Source: Clavelina lepadiformis
Lineage: Eukaryota > Chordata > Ascidiacea > Aplousobranchia > Clavelinidae
Direction: 5' to 3'
Assembly: GCF_947623445.1 (NCBI RefSeq)
Contig: NC_135242.1
Span: 6,510,001-6,574,000 of the forward strand
Length of the DNA: 64,000 nt
Under the pieces are notes generated by a model, which worked only from the letters and a program-made list of their open reading frames with translations, was not told the DNA's origin and ran no database searches. The position numbers and the translations under genes are program-made. Below, in pieces: positions 11,401 to 25,557 of this stretch. Within the stretch, counting starts at the first letter, position 1; every line of letters begins with the position of its first letter.

Positions 11401-14400
11401 ACATTGAAGGTAATTGAACAGCACAAATCCAAGAATGTAATTTTAAACTTTACATCAGCGGCCAGCAAACTGTGGGCACCGGGCCCAATTTTGGGCCTTT
11501 AAGGAAATTTTTACGGGACACTTTCGCAAACCCTTGAAATTAGACTACAATCAGGCCTCTTCTTGATGTGTTTTTAATATTTAGTTTTTTATGATTATTT
11601 ACAGCAATAACCATAAGCATCTGAAAAAGGATCCAAATTGCCTGGCAGTAACCATCCACAGACATGACAGCAATTCTTATGTCACATTGAGAATCATTAT
11701 GACTGAGAAACAGTTCATACATGTTAGCAAACAGGAGGAAGAGGTTTCAAGCTTTATTTTATCAGTATCAATGTAATGAGACAAATAAATACAACAATAA
11801 ATTTTAGAAACTGAATGTAAAGTTTAAACCCAATAATTGAGATTCCAACCCACGCTTGCACCAAGGGATGTACGTTTTGGTAAAGGCCGTTATACAGTAC
11901 AACCTAACTATAGTTGCAGAGTTATGGTTCACCACTCCGTCATAGCAGTATACTAATAATGAGAGTATATTTTCAATTTTAACTAATCGTTAATTGCAGG
12001 TTATTTCATTCAAGCAAACTTGTACAAAGAACATAATAGAATAAAAAGTAAATCCAAGTTAAATCCAAAAAACTTTAAACAAGTAATGTCTGTTGCAAAA
12101 ATGTGAAAAGTACATAGAAATTACCAATTATCAGTGTCTGCAGTATGTATATTTATACATTCAACGTGGACTACTGGGCCTTCAATTATTACTGAAATGA
12201 GAATTTGGGCCTTTTTAATAAAAGTTTGCCAACCACTGCTTTACATGATCAAGTCGTTGCCAAATAGAAAACTCGTATAACATATATTATGTAGTATATA
12301 CCATTGCTGCTATATTGCCATAACATACAACTTGTGCATAGTATTGTGTGGCATAAGGTCACAATTATTACATAAGACAAAAAATGACAATCCAATAAAA
12401 AGATCTCATTATACAAAACAAACTATTTGTAAAACAATTTTGGTATTTTACCTGTTTGTCTTTTTAATCTCTTTCATTTCCGTTTCATGCTTATCCATGA
12501 TTCGAATTAGTTCATGGGAATGATCCTCCTTCACGCTATCCATTTTCCTCTTATTGGCATCTGCCAGCTGTTTGAGACGAACTTCAAATTCTGTTCTCAA
12601 CCTGTCAAACTCTTCGGCATGATTTTCTTGTTGCCCATTCAGCTCCTTTTGAAGAGCTTCACTTTTTTCTTGAATTGTAGCTTCGCATTCCACAAGCGAC
12701 TGTCTTAAGGCTTTCGATTCCGCCTTAAGTTTTAAGCAGTCATCTTCAGCAGATTTTAAGTCATTTTGTAGTTTTTCATTTTTATCTTTTTCCAGACTTA
12801 ACTCAATGGTCTGTTTCTTCAAAAGGTTGTCATGTTCCCGCATGGCTTCCAACTGGACTTCATACTTTACTAGAATTTCTTTAAGGTTATTTGATGTTTC
12901 TTCAGATTTCGCAACGAGACTTTCAGCTTCGGCTACACGTGCTTGGAAAACTTGAACTTCCTCCTTAGCTGCTTTTTCAGCCAGTTTATGTTGTTCCATG
13001 GCCTGCTTTGCCGTTTCAAGCTTGTGAAGTTTAGTTTCAGTGTCTGATAGTTGAGTTTCTAATTCTTGTATTCGATTATCAGCGGATTTCAACTCAGAGT
13101 CTTTGAACTTGTTATTCTTATCAAGAATCTCTAAGTTTTTCTTCAAATTTTCAACCTCTGCTTGGTAACTTTGTTTCATTTCCCAGACTTCTCTCTCTGC
13201 TTGCTCTCGTACGTCGGCATTTTCCATTTCAAAAGCATGCTTATGCACCTTCACTTCAGAATCAAGATCGTTCACAAGCTGTAATTTTAAAGCCAGGTCA
13301 TTTTTCAAACTTTTGTTCTCTTCTGAAATTGTGTTGGACTTTTCTTCTAAGCTCTGTATGATATAATAAAGTTGTCAAACATTAATGTTGTCAACTGAGC
13401 TGAGTTAAAGTTGAATAATTAAGAAAATATTCATGACAAACATTACATAAATACCGCAGCCTGTCATCAGACCTCAAATTTTTTAGATATTTCTGCTTCC
13501 TTATTCCAAGCCAGTTTTCTTTCTTTTTGTTCGTTATCCAGCTGAGTAATGATGTTGTTCAGTTCTTCTCTAGAATCAACGAGTCTCTTTTCAAAATCAG
13601 ATATAATTTCTTCCCTACTTTTCTGAAGATTGGCAACTTCTTCCTCGTATTGCCTGCAAGTAAGAACACAGTAGCTCTTAAAGCTGTGACAAATAAATGT
13701 ATTAAAATTATGATTTGATCAGTCAACACAAACACGAGAAAAATTTCCTACTTAATTTTCTTCTGGAGTTCTTCCTTTACCATTTCCAATTCTTTCAATC
13801 TTACAGTAACCTGTGAAAAATCACATTTCCATCAAATAACTTACATTTGTAAACATACACAAAAACGTTAGGTAGAAATGATTATGATATTCCTTTATTT
13901 ACCTTATCCTTTTCAAATTCATTGGAAAAAGAATGGTACATTTCATCATCACTGGTGCTACTGGTAGTCACTGCGAAAAAAACGAGTAAGGTAACAATAG
14001 ACGGCAAGTAAAACTTACAGACGTTATTGAGCTTGCAATAAGCACAGTTATGATGCAATAACCTTTACTCACATTGCGACTGACTGGGCATTTTCAAAAA
14101 GGTTGAACTCCCGGATGACTGTTTTAGAAGTCTGTCTTCTGGGATGGAAAACATCTCAGATGTGAATCCACTCTTATGTGGGGGAGAGATCGATACAAAG
14201 GACTGCAGTTTGGGCGAAGTAGCATGAAAGGGCTGAACACTGAAAAACTCCCCAGATTCAGGACTCCCAATCTCCAACATATCACCGGGAGGAGGTGTGG
14301 CCAGGTGAGGAGGAGAGAAGTTTTTTAGGGAATGTTGACCAGAGTCTAGGATTTCGTTATTAAGAACGTCTCTGACTGAAGTTGCCACAAATCCACCCGG

Positions 14401-17400
14401 AGAGTATTCAACTGCGGGTTTCATTGTGGTGAAAAGGGGCTCACTAAGTTGGTGAACACTCTCTTCACAAATTGAGGTAGAATTTATAGATGAAGTCACA
14501 GACATATTTTGTGAGGTAAGGCCAGCACCACCACTTGATTGCAGTCGTAAGGTTGCCTTCGTTGAGGTAGAATAAACAAGTTGCCATGACAATTGGCTTG
14601 GATCTGGTAATACATCAACCTCGTCCTAAAATAAGAAGTTGTTATTTATAAACTTATTTCAATAAAGTAACTTTATAACACAACCGAACAATTTTAGATG
14701 ATGCCTCCTTCGTGGTTATGAAATATGTCCAACTCACATCTGGGGATTTGAATTGAGGAAAGGAGTCTGTCAAGGCTTTTAAATCATTGTCTGACACGTT
14801 TGGTAATTCCTGATCAAATTTTCTTACTGGTCTTTTTGCAATAAATGGAGGTTTATCAGAGAATCCAGGGAAGAGTTTCTGTTGAATGACAGAACAGGAA
14901 ATAAATGAAGCTTAAGCTTGACATTTCCATAAAACTATAATGAATCACTAATCAGCCTGAGACAAGTGTAAACCTAAAAGCTCATTAAAATGACAAAAGC
15001 AAATCTTTGTAAACTTTGAGGTGTCTTACCTGAATAAAGTTGGCGCCAATTTCTGTCTTGAAAGTTTTTCTTTTCAATATTTCTCGATCTCTAGCCACTC
15101 GTGATGCTGTTACAACAGCTTCTGACCACTATCACACCAATGGTGAGCTTTAACTTGCAGTATTGATCAAATGGACAGGATATAATTAATACAGCATTCC
15201 TTACCTGAGTAAACATTTGTTGAAACGATTTCCGTCGTACACATTCAGTCAAGAGTGAAAAATAAATATCTGGAACGCTCTTGATTTGTGAGAGAAATTC
15301 CGTCTGTTGATGCAGCTGCATCAGTTGCTCTCGAAACATTGAAAGTTTAATATCTGCATTTAGTATATTTTTCTGGCCAAAATATAGCCACCTGCAGCAT
15401 AAATACAAAATAATTGAAATGCAAATTATACCCATCACAGGCAACACTAGAACAAGGATAAACACCTTAAGCCGATACAGTAAAAGTAAATGCATTTGAA
15501 AATTAGATGTTAACAAATTTAGCTTTCAACTATTCAGTTTCTTTAAATAACAATACAATAAAAATGAGGTTATGTTTAAAACATTCAAAATGTCAATAGC
15601 CTAAGGTGTTGAAAATACTTGAGCCGTGTGTGCAAATTCTTAGCCAGTTCTTTTTTTGCAGAGTCACACTTGAGCATTGCTTTACGAGTGTCTAATCCAT
15701 TGTTATGCATAATTTGAAGTTGAGTTTTGTGACTTTCACAGAGTGTTAGCAATGCATCTTGATTCATTGCACATTCTTGTAATTCTCGTGCTGTATCCCG
15801 ATTCTTTACGAAACCCTAAATGCATTTCAAGGAACAATGTATCATTAGATCGGCCTCTAAACATAGCAACAAAAATTAAGCAGCATAAACTTTTGCACGA
15901 GTGACAGGTTAAAGAGTTTGTAGTAAATAGAACTACAGATTTTCAAACCTGAGCAATTCCTTTTTGTTCAATGACCTGCTGCTTTGCCGCAATTATTATG
16001 CTATCCAATGCTGACATTCTCTCATTAATTCCAGTAATCTTCCGCATTTTTTCACTCTTTACTTGTTCCGCTACCAAGTGGCAATTTTGAAGCAACTGTT
16101 TAAGTTTGTCTGTAAGAAAAGTAAAATCATATCATAAGATTATAAGTGGAAGCAATTGTACATATCAAATGAGTTTAAAAATGGCAACCATAGTTATAAA
16201 TGTATAAAGTAGAATTGCCTGCTTAACTGCAATAAGTCAATGACAACTGACAGTTGGGTTTACCTGGGTTTGTTTGCATAAAGCGTTGTTTGCACTCCTT
16301 TAACAAATCGTCAAGTTTTATGTTGTGACATTGCTTTTCTATCCAGTCACGAAGGCTTAAGCTTCCTGCAATTACTGGACGTGAACCAGAGAGCAGTGCA
16401 GGCAGTAGGGGTATTTGCTCCAGAGTATGAATCACATCTTCCAAGCTATCAACAACATTAGTTTGTACTTGTCTTTAATTTCCACCAAAACAGTATGTTT
16501 TGTTGGTTAAAAACTGTTTTATAAGCTATATTTTGTGGAATTGTAGCCTTTAATTGCACGAAAGAATTCTAGCAAGATTATTCTTAGCTAATTCTGTTAC
16601 CCTTCAAACAATTGTTCGCAGTTCAGTAAATCCTGCAGCATTTCGCTGCACTGCTCATTCATCGTTAAAATTCTTTGTTCAAAGCCAAAAACAGTTTCAC
16701 TCAGATTGGCCATTGCTGCTTGCCAGCCCTGCATGACAATTGTCATGTACACAAAGAGAATAAAAACAATTCTCATAAACAGCCTGAACATGTTTTACTC
16801 TAAATGTTCACAAAGGCGTCAGAAGCCATTTTTTTAAACAGCAAATATATGTGTGTATCAGCAAACACATTGAGCACATACCAAGCTTAATATTTCATCA
16901 CCAACCAAAATGCAAACAAAAAGTAGTGCTGATTACCTGAAACATTAAGTGTTCATCATGTACGAGTGATTGGATCGAAGCCACTTGTTGACGAGTTGCT
17001 TCATGGATTTTCAGTGCCAACTGGGTCCTTGATACAACAGTGTTATAGCAAGGTGGCAAACACAATGCAGCATGGATCTCCATGGAAAAATCTGTCATAC
17101 ATTTACCATTAAGCTTGAAAGCTATGGTGTGTTAGAAATCAAATAAATACATCTGTGCTACGGTATCAGTACCATTGTTGTCACGAAAGTTTGACTTTGG
17201 TGAAACATATGACCCTTCAATCATTGCCTTATCAAACACATATATGGGATTAGTTTCTGTGCCAGCAGCATATGTATACACTTTCGTGTTATCATCAAGG
17301 GCTTGACCTCCATTTATAAGCATCACCTGTCAAAATATATTAGTTAATATCTTGATGAACAAACTGCAAATTTTGGATAGTCTTGGTGGCAGACAGCTCA

Positions 17401-17943
17401 TATACATGATGTCTACCAGTCCATACGTTTTCAAAAAATTCATGTGTTTCACATACAGTGGCATATAATAACCAGCTGCGGAGCAACGGACGAAAACCAA
17501 ATCATGTTATTTTTTGTAGCATAACAAGATAACCACACATGTTCACACCTGCTTGTTTGGACCAATCTCACTTGAGTCTGCCACAGCTCTCTTTAGGTCA
17601 GTGACCCTGTAACAACAATTGAAGTAAACTGAGTTAACTGGATACAAAAAGCAAGGTTTAGTGATATGGATAACAAAACAATCATTGCGTTTTCCAACAA
17701 CAGAATTTGTTAATTAAATTAACTTTTATCTTAACCAAACATTAAAAAAACAAATGAAAACTATATTAGCATTAACCATCTTACTATGTTGGCGATTTAC
17801 AACATACATCTATCCTGTAAGAAATATAAGTTCAATATGCTTTGTAGTTTATCAGATTAGAGACCAAATAGCCACCTCTCCATGGTCAAATCCACTTCAA
17901 AGGTCATCATTTGACCTGTGTTCACTGCAAATACATGCAACAT
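8432..17943 (-). CDS. RB1CC1: RB1-inducible coiled-coil protein 1 / FIP200 (autophagy initiation scaffold)
   Basis: Twenty-two exons (minus strand, in order): 17876-17943, 17549-17606, 17173-17326, 16937-17091, 16601-16728, 16264-16445, 15949-16109, 15619-15815, 15205-15391, 15030-15128, 14738-14878, 14073-14625, 13903-13970, 13752-13810, 13473-13653, 12452-13353, 11133-11230, 10874-10931, 10314-10575, 9926-10104, 8645-8775, 8432-8571. All join in phase to 1386 residues (human 1594). The N terminus (MLHVFAVNTGQMMTFEVDLT, then VTDLKRA and YAAGTETNPIYVFDK) is the ubiquitin-like domain; residues about 510-690 are Ser/Pro-rich; about 720-1270 is coiled coil. The last 90 residues are the Claw domain (GDLVLVTYHQQYRHYVVLSF and KEYCKARKATNRF...TKFYRVK). 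In the family it is the ULK1-complex scaffold that recruits cargo receptors. Introns carry a hAT and a pogo-like element. Confidence 0.95.
8791..9240. mobile_element. pogo/Tigger-like MITE (450 bp) in the intron before RB1CC1 exon 21
   Basis: Left end CAGTGGAAACCAGTTAACTC, and the right end read in reverse complement as CAGTGGGAGCTCGTTAACTC, form terminal inverted repeats of the kind seen in Tigger/pogo elements. A TA precedes the left end, but TG follows the right end, so the TA duplication is not intact. No transposase frame. Confidence 0.65.
11456..12238. mobile_element. hAT-type non-autonomous element (783 bp) in an RB1CC1 intron
   Basis: Left end CAGCGGCCAGCAAACT and right end AGTTTGCCAACCACTG are terminal inverted repeats. 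They are flanked by an exact 8-bp duplication CTTTACAT at 11448-11455 and 12239-12246. It lies between RB1CC1 exons 16 and 17. The motif TTTGGGCC recurs near both ends. Short open frames inside do not resemble a transposase. Confidence 0.93.
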
Positions 17944-20900
17944 CTTTTCTTCTTAATTGTCTTCCACCAAGTAAGTGGAGGCTACTTAGTTCAACTAAGC
18001 CATTATTCATCAATGCCTACGTAAATCTATGGATAGAGGAAGCAACGTATTTATAGACAGTATGTGAGTGGTTGATGCTAGCACTATTAGTATTGTTATG
18101 GAAATAAGATGACAATAACAAATAATGCAATAATAAAAACTAACTAAACAAGTGTGTAATTATATCTTTTTAATCTTAAGTACAGTATCAACTTATATAA
18201 ATGATAATATTGTTAACAGTTGTAATTGCTATACAGCAATGTAGGCGATACATGCAATGACTACACACAATACCAAAGTATAAAGAAATTATATATCATA
18301 TATACTTGGTTTTGTGTTTTAAACATCAGCCATACTCTTTCGACTTAATGGCAAGTCTTAACAACCCTGTTGTTTTAGGGAAAGTCTCTTTCTCTTAACT
18401 GACAGCTGGACTGCATATTGCAGATGGTGCCATATGGTAGAACTATGTAAGACCTACTACCATCACTACTCACCAGATGTGCTATTTTACACAATTCACC
18501 TCTTACATGTCATATTGTCTTAGTACATTTAGCAAGCATAGATCAAGATGCATTATATATATTTTCAATGACAGCAGATTGGTATAAAAGCTGGATCCAC
18601 AACAAAGTGCCTAGCTCACTTATGAACGTCAATACCAAACAATGAAAGATTATGATCTCACAACTTTTTTCAAATGGCATGAAGAAGTGAACTTCACACT
18701 CCACAATGTTTAAAACTGAATAAAAAAAACAAAATCTACCAAAATCAAGTAAAGAAACCTTGTTGACTTAAATTAATCACAAGCAAAACACTCTTTTATA
18801 GATAATCAAAATACGTCCACCAACGGATTAAAACAACTTTACCGACACTAAATCCTTTAAAGTATTTTGCAGTCTTAATGACATTTAAGCTAATTCAGGT
18901 CAATAAGGTAACGGTAAATAAGTTAATGGTAGATAAAACTTCACATGTTTGCGACTGACTAATCACAAACCCTATGACAGAACAAACACTGTTTCAGGAT
19001 ATGATATAAGAATAACTACACTCTTTGCGTGACCAACGTTTTGTTACATACAGTAGCGTAACATAAGTGAAGTGACCAAACATATATGACTGAGCACGGA
19101 GCATACAGGCGTCTTTTCAAAGACATAACATGCAAAGCTTATTTATAGATACACATGACATGCTATAAGGCATCTGATAGTTAGTTGCTTCCCTAATGTA
19201 AATAAATACTAATTTGTCAAGTCTTTCGGATCCCAGATATTAGGTGTACCCTACCTACCAGTATGTTCACTAAATTGTATTTTAAAAATAAATTACAATA
19301 AATGGCAAACCTTATTAACAGCTTATGAGAAAATGTACAACACATTTAAAAGCTATGAAACCTGCAATACTTGTCTGTATCTTTTAACAGGTTAACCTTT
19401 TAAATTTTATAATCCATTTAAAACTAGGGTATATAAAACTTATTGTCATCATCATAAAATGCTCTAGGCCTATTCAATATTTTACTATCAAACCATGCAA
19501 CACAAAGCAATATAGCCCAAACCCAAAGTATCATAATATTTATATAAATATAACTCAATTTGACTGCAACTGAATAAAGATTTGGTCCACACAATTGATT
19601 TTAAAGGTAAAAAAGCAAAATTGTTATTCTGAATTTCAAAGTATGAAAAAACCCTTTCACTCACTTTAACTATATACTATAACCTTTTCACTATAACCCT
19701 TTCACTTTATGAAGCTCTTAATGAACACAACAGAGTAAGGATAAGTCATCAATGAACCGGATCTTAATAATTTGATGGCACATCAAAGGTAGTTGTACTT
19801 AAAACAGGAAACACAAATGTTTGGTTATTGATGTATGATACATATATAAATGAACCAGCATAAATAAATGCTTATTTTCATGCACTGCGATTAAAGCAGA
19901 TCCATATGTGTACATAAAATTCCAGTCAGTAATATCAGCAACACATGTCAGAAAATGGACATAACTAACACATAAAAACACAAATGTCACTGATTTCAGC
20001 ATGTTTTGTATTTCGACACATGATTACTATTCTCTACTGCTACTCTTTTTCTCCCTCCACCACTCTAAAGGATTGGAGATTAGTAAAAATGTTCAAGATG
20101 TTTAAAAGTTCAAAGATATTCAACCTCAGAACAAAGGAATTTAATTTCTTATTCAGCAAGTATATAATTTGAAATTTGCTTCGAAATATATTTATGATAC
20201 TATTTTTTATATGATAAAAAACACGCTTGTTTGTATCATTTCCTCTAATACTGTTTTTAACGATATATATATATATATCAATTATTATCTAACTACCAGT
20301 TAATCCAGAAAATTTTATTCTGTAGCAATTAGATATGTGTTTTGGTCCCAAAATTATATATTACCTTTAACACCAACAAAAGACCAATGCAAAGAATATC
20401 TCTTCCAGACTCACAGTCTAATTCAGATAGCTGGCATTGTTATTTTATGCAACTGATTAATGAACAATTACCTGTTAAAATTTGACATTAGAAAACTGCG
20501 AGCAACTGGATGTGTGGCTATTTGCGATATGTGTTTGATGGACTTCAAACTTGTGATAGTAAGCTTCTGTGTAAATTTTTACTTAATATCGCTTGGTATT
20601 GCTTACGATTTTCTATTTTTTTACTAGGAAAGTAAACACTTCTATTCTGAAATTGGCAAAGTGGCCATTTGGTTGTTTGCATGGTGAAATTCCAAAAATT
20701 AATGAATAAAACTTTTGTTTCTCCACAAAGAATTCACTTGGCTGTGAGACAAAAGCTTGGTCGTTAATATTAACAACGGCAATTATAAAATAAATTTATA
20801 TCAATGCTGCCATTGAACAAGTTTATAGTGTGCAAGATGTAACATTGTATTATGTTTAAATTGGCATAAAATAAACTAAACGTTGAAAAGGCATAAAATA

Positions 20901-23205
20901 ATCTTTTGTTCGAGAGTAGAACAAACAAAAAAGCAGAGTAGATAGTCCACGCTGAGGTTGGTGTCAAAAAGCGCGCTGAGATCAGTGTATGATGGGTTCG
21001 ATGGTTACCAAAAAAACACGATATACAACTGGTCAATATGCTACCAACACAGGTTCAGAATTAGAGAGTAACTATTTCACTGTAAGTAGGTCACACAATC
21101 TATTGTTAAACATAGGCCGTTAGGTTTGGAGAATGGGTAAGCAAAAAGTTGATTTTAGCAAGGTTGATTATTAGGGCTAGATTAAAATTAGAAGGTAGAT
21201 TTTAGTAAGATTTAGGTTGCTATGTTATAAAATTTAGTTATGTTATTATAACATTTAATTTTTTTACATAGCCTAATTCATATTTTTTCTATATATATTT
21301 CTTTGTTTTATATACAAAGAGCACATTGTTTTAGCCTATCACTATCAGCCTTAAAAGATAAAATAGACGAACAAAAAATCCTATAATATAACCATAAAAG
21401 ATAACGTAAAATCACCTTCAGCCATAAAATTACGTTTAGAAAAGCAATTCAAAAACATAACCTAAATCTGATATATGAGAATGACTAATATGATATACGA
21501 CAAATTTCTCATAACAACATAACCAACAGCCTCCACAGGCTACAGCATGTAGGCTATACTATATTTTGTATAGCCTATTAGCCTATATAGCGTAATGTTC
21601 AAGAAATAATGCAGTTTCAGAAAAACCTCATTCATGACGTAGCAATTTTGGGACAACGCAACTCCACAACAACCTCTAAAAGCGGGGAAAAGGTCAATGT
21701 TAGTAAAAAAGAGGAGCGCCACAACCCAATAGTCCCAAACATGCAAAACAAAGAAACCATTTTAAATCGATCTCTTTTCTTGTTCACGAGTTCGTACGCA
21801 AAAAAATCAGGAGCAAGGTCGCAGTTTGTCTATTGACATTTTTCGCTCACTGAGGCGTGTCAATGCCCAAGCTTTTTTATTGGTTCAGAAAAATTGCGTC
21901 ACTATCGTTAATTTCTGATCCAAAACAACACCACAGACCACAATACACCTAATTTGCTATGAAAATCGATGAATAAAGCTCTTTGGAGCTCACAAACTAA
22001 AATCATTTGTTTGTTGATATGATTTTACATGTAAAAAGACTAATTTTGCAGAAAACATACATATTAAAATAAGACACCTAAGGTTACGTAAGCCATATTT
22101 GACCAAATATGGAATGTCTGCAAAGAATTTTCCGACCTCGGAACAATCACGTCAGGTCACATCGCTTGTAGCTAATTAATGGTAACCAATTGACACGCAT
22201 ATTAGAAATTCAACACAAATATATTGCATCACCTAATTGACTGAGATTTTTGTATGTAGGCCTATACTAAGCAAATGAAATTACTGAAACATAATTGCTT
22301 TTGTTTTTGAAATAAAAAGTACTTTGCTTACAGCGTGAAGTATAACATTTGATTTTGGCCAATGGTTATAGGTAAACAGAGATTATGGCTTTCAAAACAA
22401 TCAGTCACAAAGCAAGTTTTATATGGTACTCATCAAGGAGTTGTTTTGTTTTGGCTAACAAAATTTCACTAAAAATCTGTGCGTTCGAAGAATCTGTGTA
22501 TTTGGTAAATAAACAGTCTGGAACAATTTGTTTGGTATTTAAGTTTAAGAATTCTGAAAAGTTAAACTTCAAGTTAAGCCTTAGCAAAGCTTTCTCCAGT
22601 TAGGTGAAAAGCAATCACTACTTGAGATGGAAAATTTTGAGACTCATTTCCTAATCAAGACTGGCGACATCGTCAAATCTATGCACACCTACTGCCATGT
22701 GCACTAACCTAAGTCTGATTCTAATTTATCCATGTAAATAACTAAAACCAACATTGTACATATAATATCTTTTCTCTTGACCGTCTATTTTTAACAACAG
22801 AGTACATGACCTTCTCATGGTCTATAGGCCTACACGGTGGCAGCTGGATTGTATGACACATGAACTGATGCACACAAACTTTTGTTACCCTGATAGCAAT
22901 CATCATTTAAATTTGTTAATCATTTTTAAATTAAATTCTCTATGAAAAATGAGGAATGAAGTTTTCATTAGCTTTCTGGATTTATAGGAGAATTGCAACA
23001 CATGCTGATAAAGTTGTAAGTTATTACTTATTAGTACATTAGCAAGAGTTTCATGATGTATCATATATTTTACAAAAAAGGTACTTACCAGTTTACAACT
23101 TTTTATAATTTGATCATGTTTGAACAGATTTTTATTAAAAGTCTTCTATTTCTTCCATTGTCCATCTGGATTAAAAAACATATATTGATATCTTTGTGAT
23201 CGTAG
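17944..23205. other. Gene-poor spacer between the divergent RB1CC1 and OSGEPL1
   Basis: About 5.3 kb of AT-rich sequence with only short open frames. It includes an (AT)n run near 20263-20278. Around 21870-21900 there is a CCAAT box (ATTGGTT on the plus strand) close to a TGACGC-like site, a plausible promoter for RB1CC1 5' non-coding exons, but this is only suggestive. No RNA gene or clear transposon was found. Confidence 0.45.
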
Positions 23206-25227
<2,022 letters not shown>

Positions 25228-25326
25228 TCCTCTGTTTTATGTTGACACAGCATTTATACTGAAAGATTTTGATTTGCTTGTACCTCATTTGGAGAAAACA
25301 TAAGTGAATACCTTTGTTAATAACAT

Positions 25327-25332
25327 TTTATT
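25327..25332 (-). promoter_or_regulatory. Polyadenylation signal AATAAA of the acyl-CoA oxidase
   Basis: AATAAA on the minus strand, about 225 bases past the oxidase stop codon at 25558-25560. It lies only 100 bases past the OSGEPL1 stop, so the two 3' UTRs would overlap. Confidence 0.5.
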
Positions 25333-25496
25333 AATGGGGAAAAGGTAATTGAGGAATATCTATGTTGTTGTTCACTTGTATGCACCAAACGTACATAATA
25401 ATCATATAATGCCATGGAACATACAATAATAATATATGAAAACGCCACTGTAGTACCCTGTGTGTCTACAATTATTGACCACAAGAAACGGCTATA

Positions 25497-25502
25497 AATA
25501 AA
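25497..25502 (+). promoter_or_regulatory. Polyadenylation signal AATAAA of OSGEPL1
   Basis: AATAAA on the plus strand, 270 bases past the OSGEPL1 stop and about 55 bases from the stop codon of the convergent oxidase gene. Confidence 0.5.
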
Positions 25503-25557
25503 ATTTATAAATGATACACATTTGCAGTATATTGATTTTCACACTGCTAGAATTGGC

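Noticed and set aside
15585..15619. GC donor for RB1CC1 exon 8
   Set aside because: A GT donor 17 bases earlier (end at 15619) gives the conserved LKW junction and the right phase.
20993..21010. GGTTCGATGG, resembling a tRNA B box
   Set aside because: No A box, cloverleaf or terminator around it; no tRNA gene was found in the window.
22385..22603. Open frames on both strands of the same segment
   Set aside because: Mirror-image frames in AT-rich DNA with no homology.
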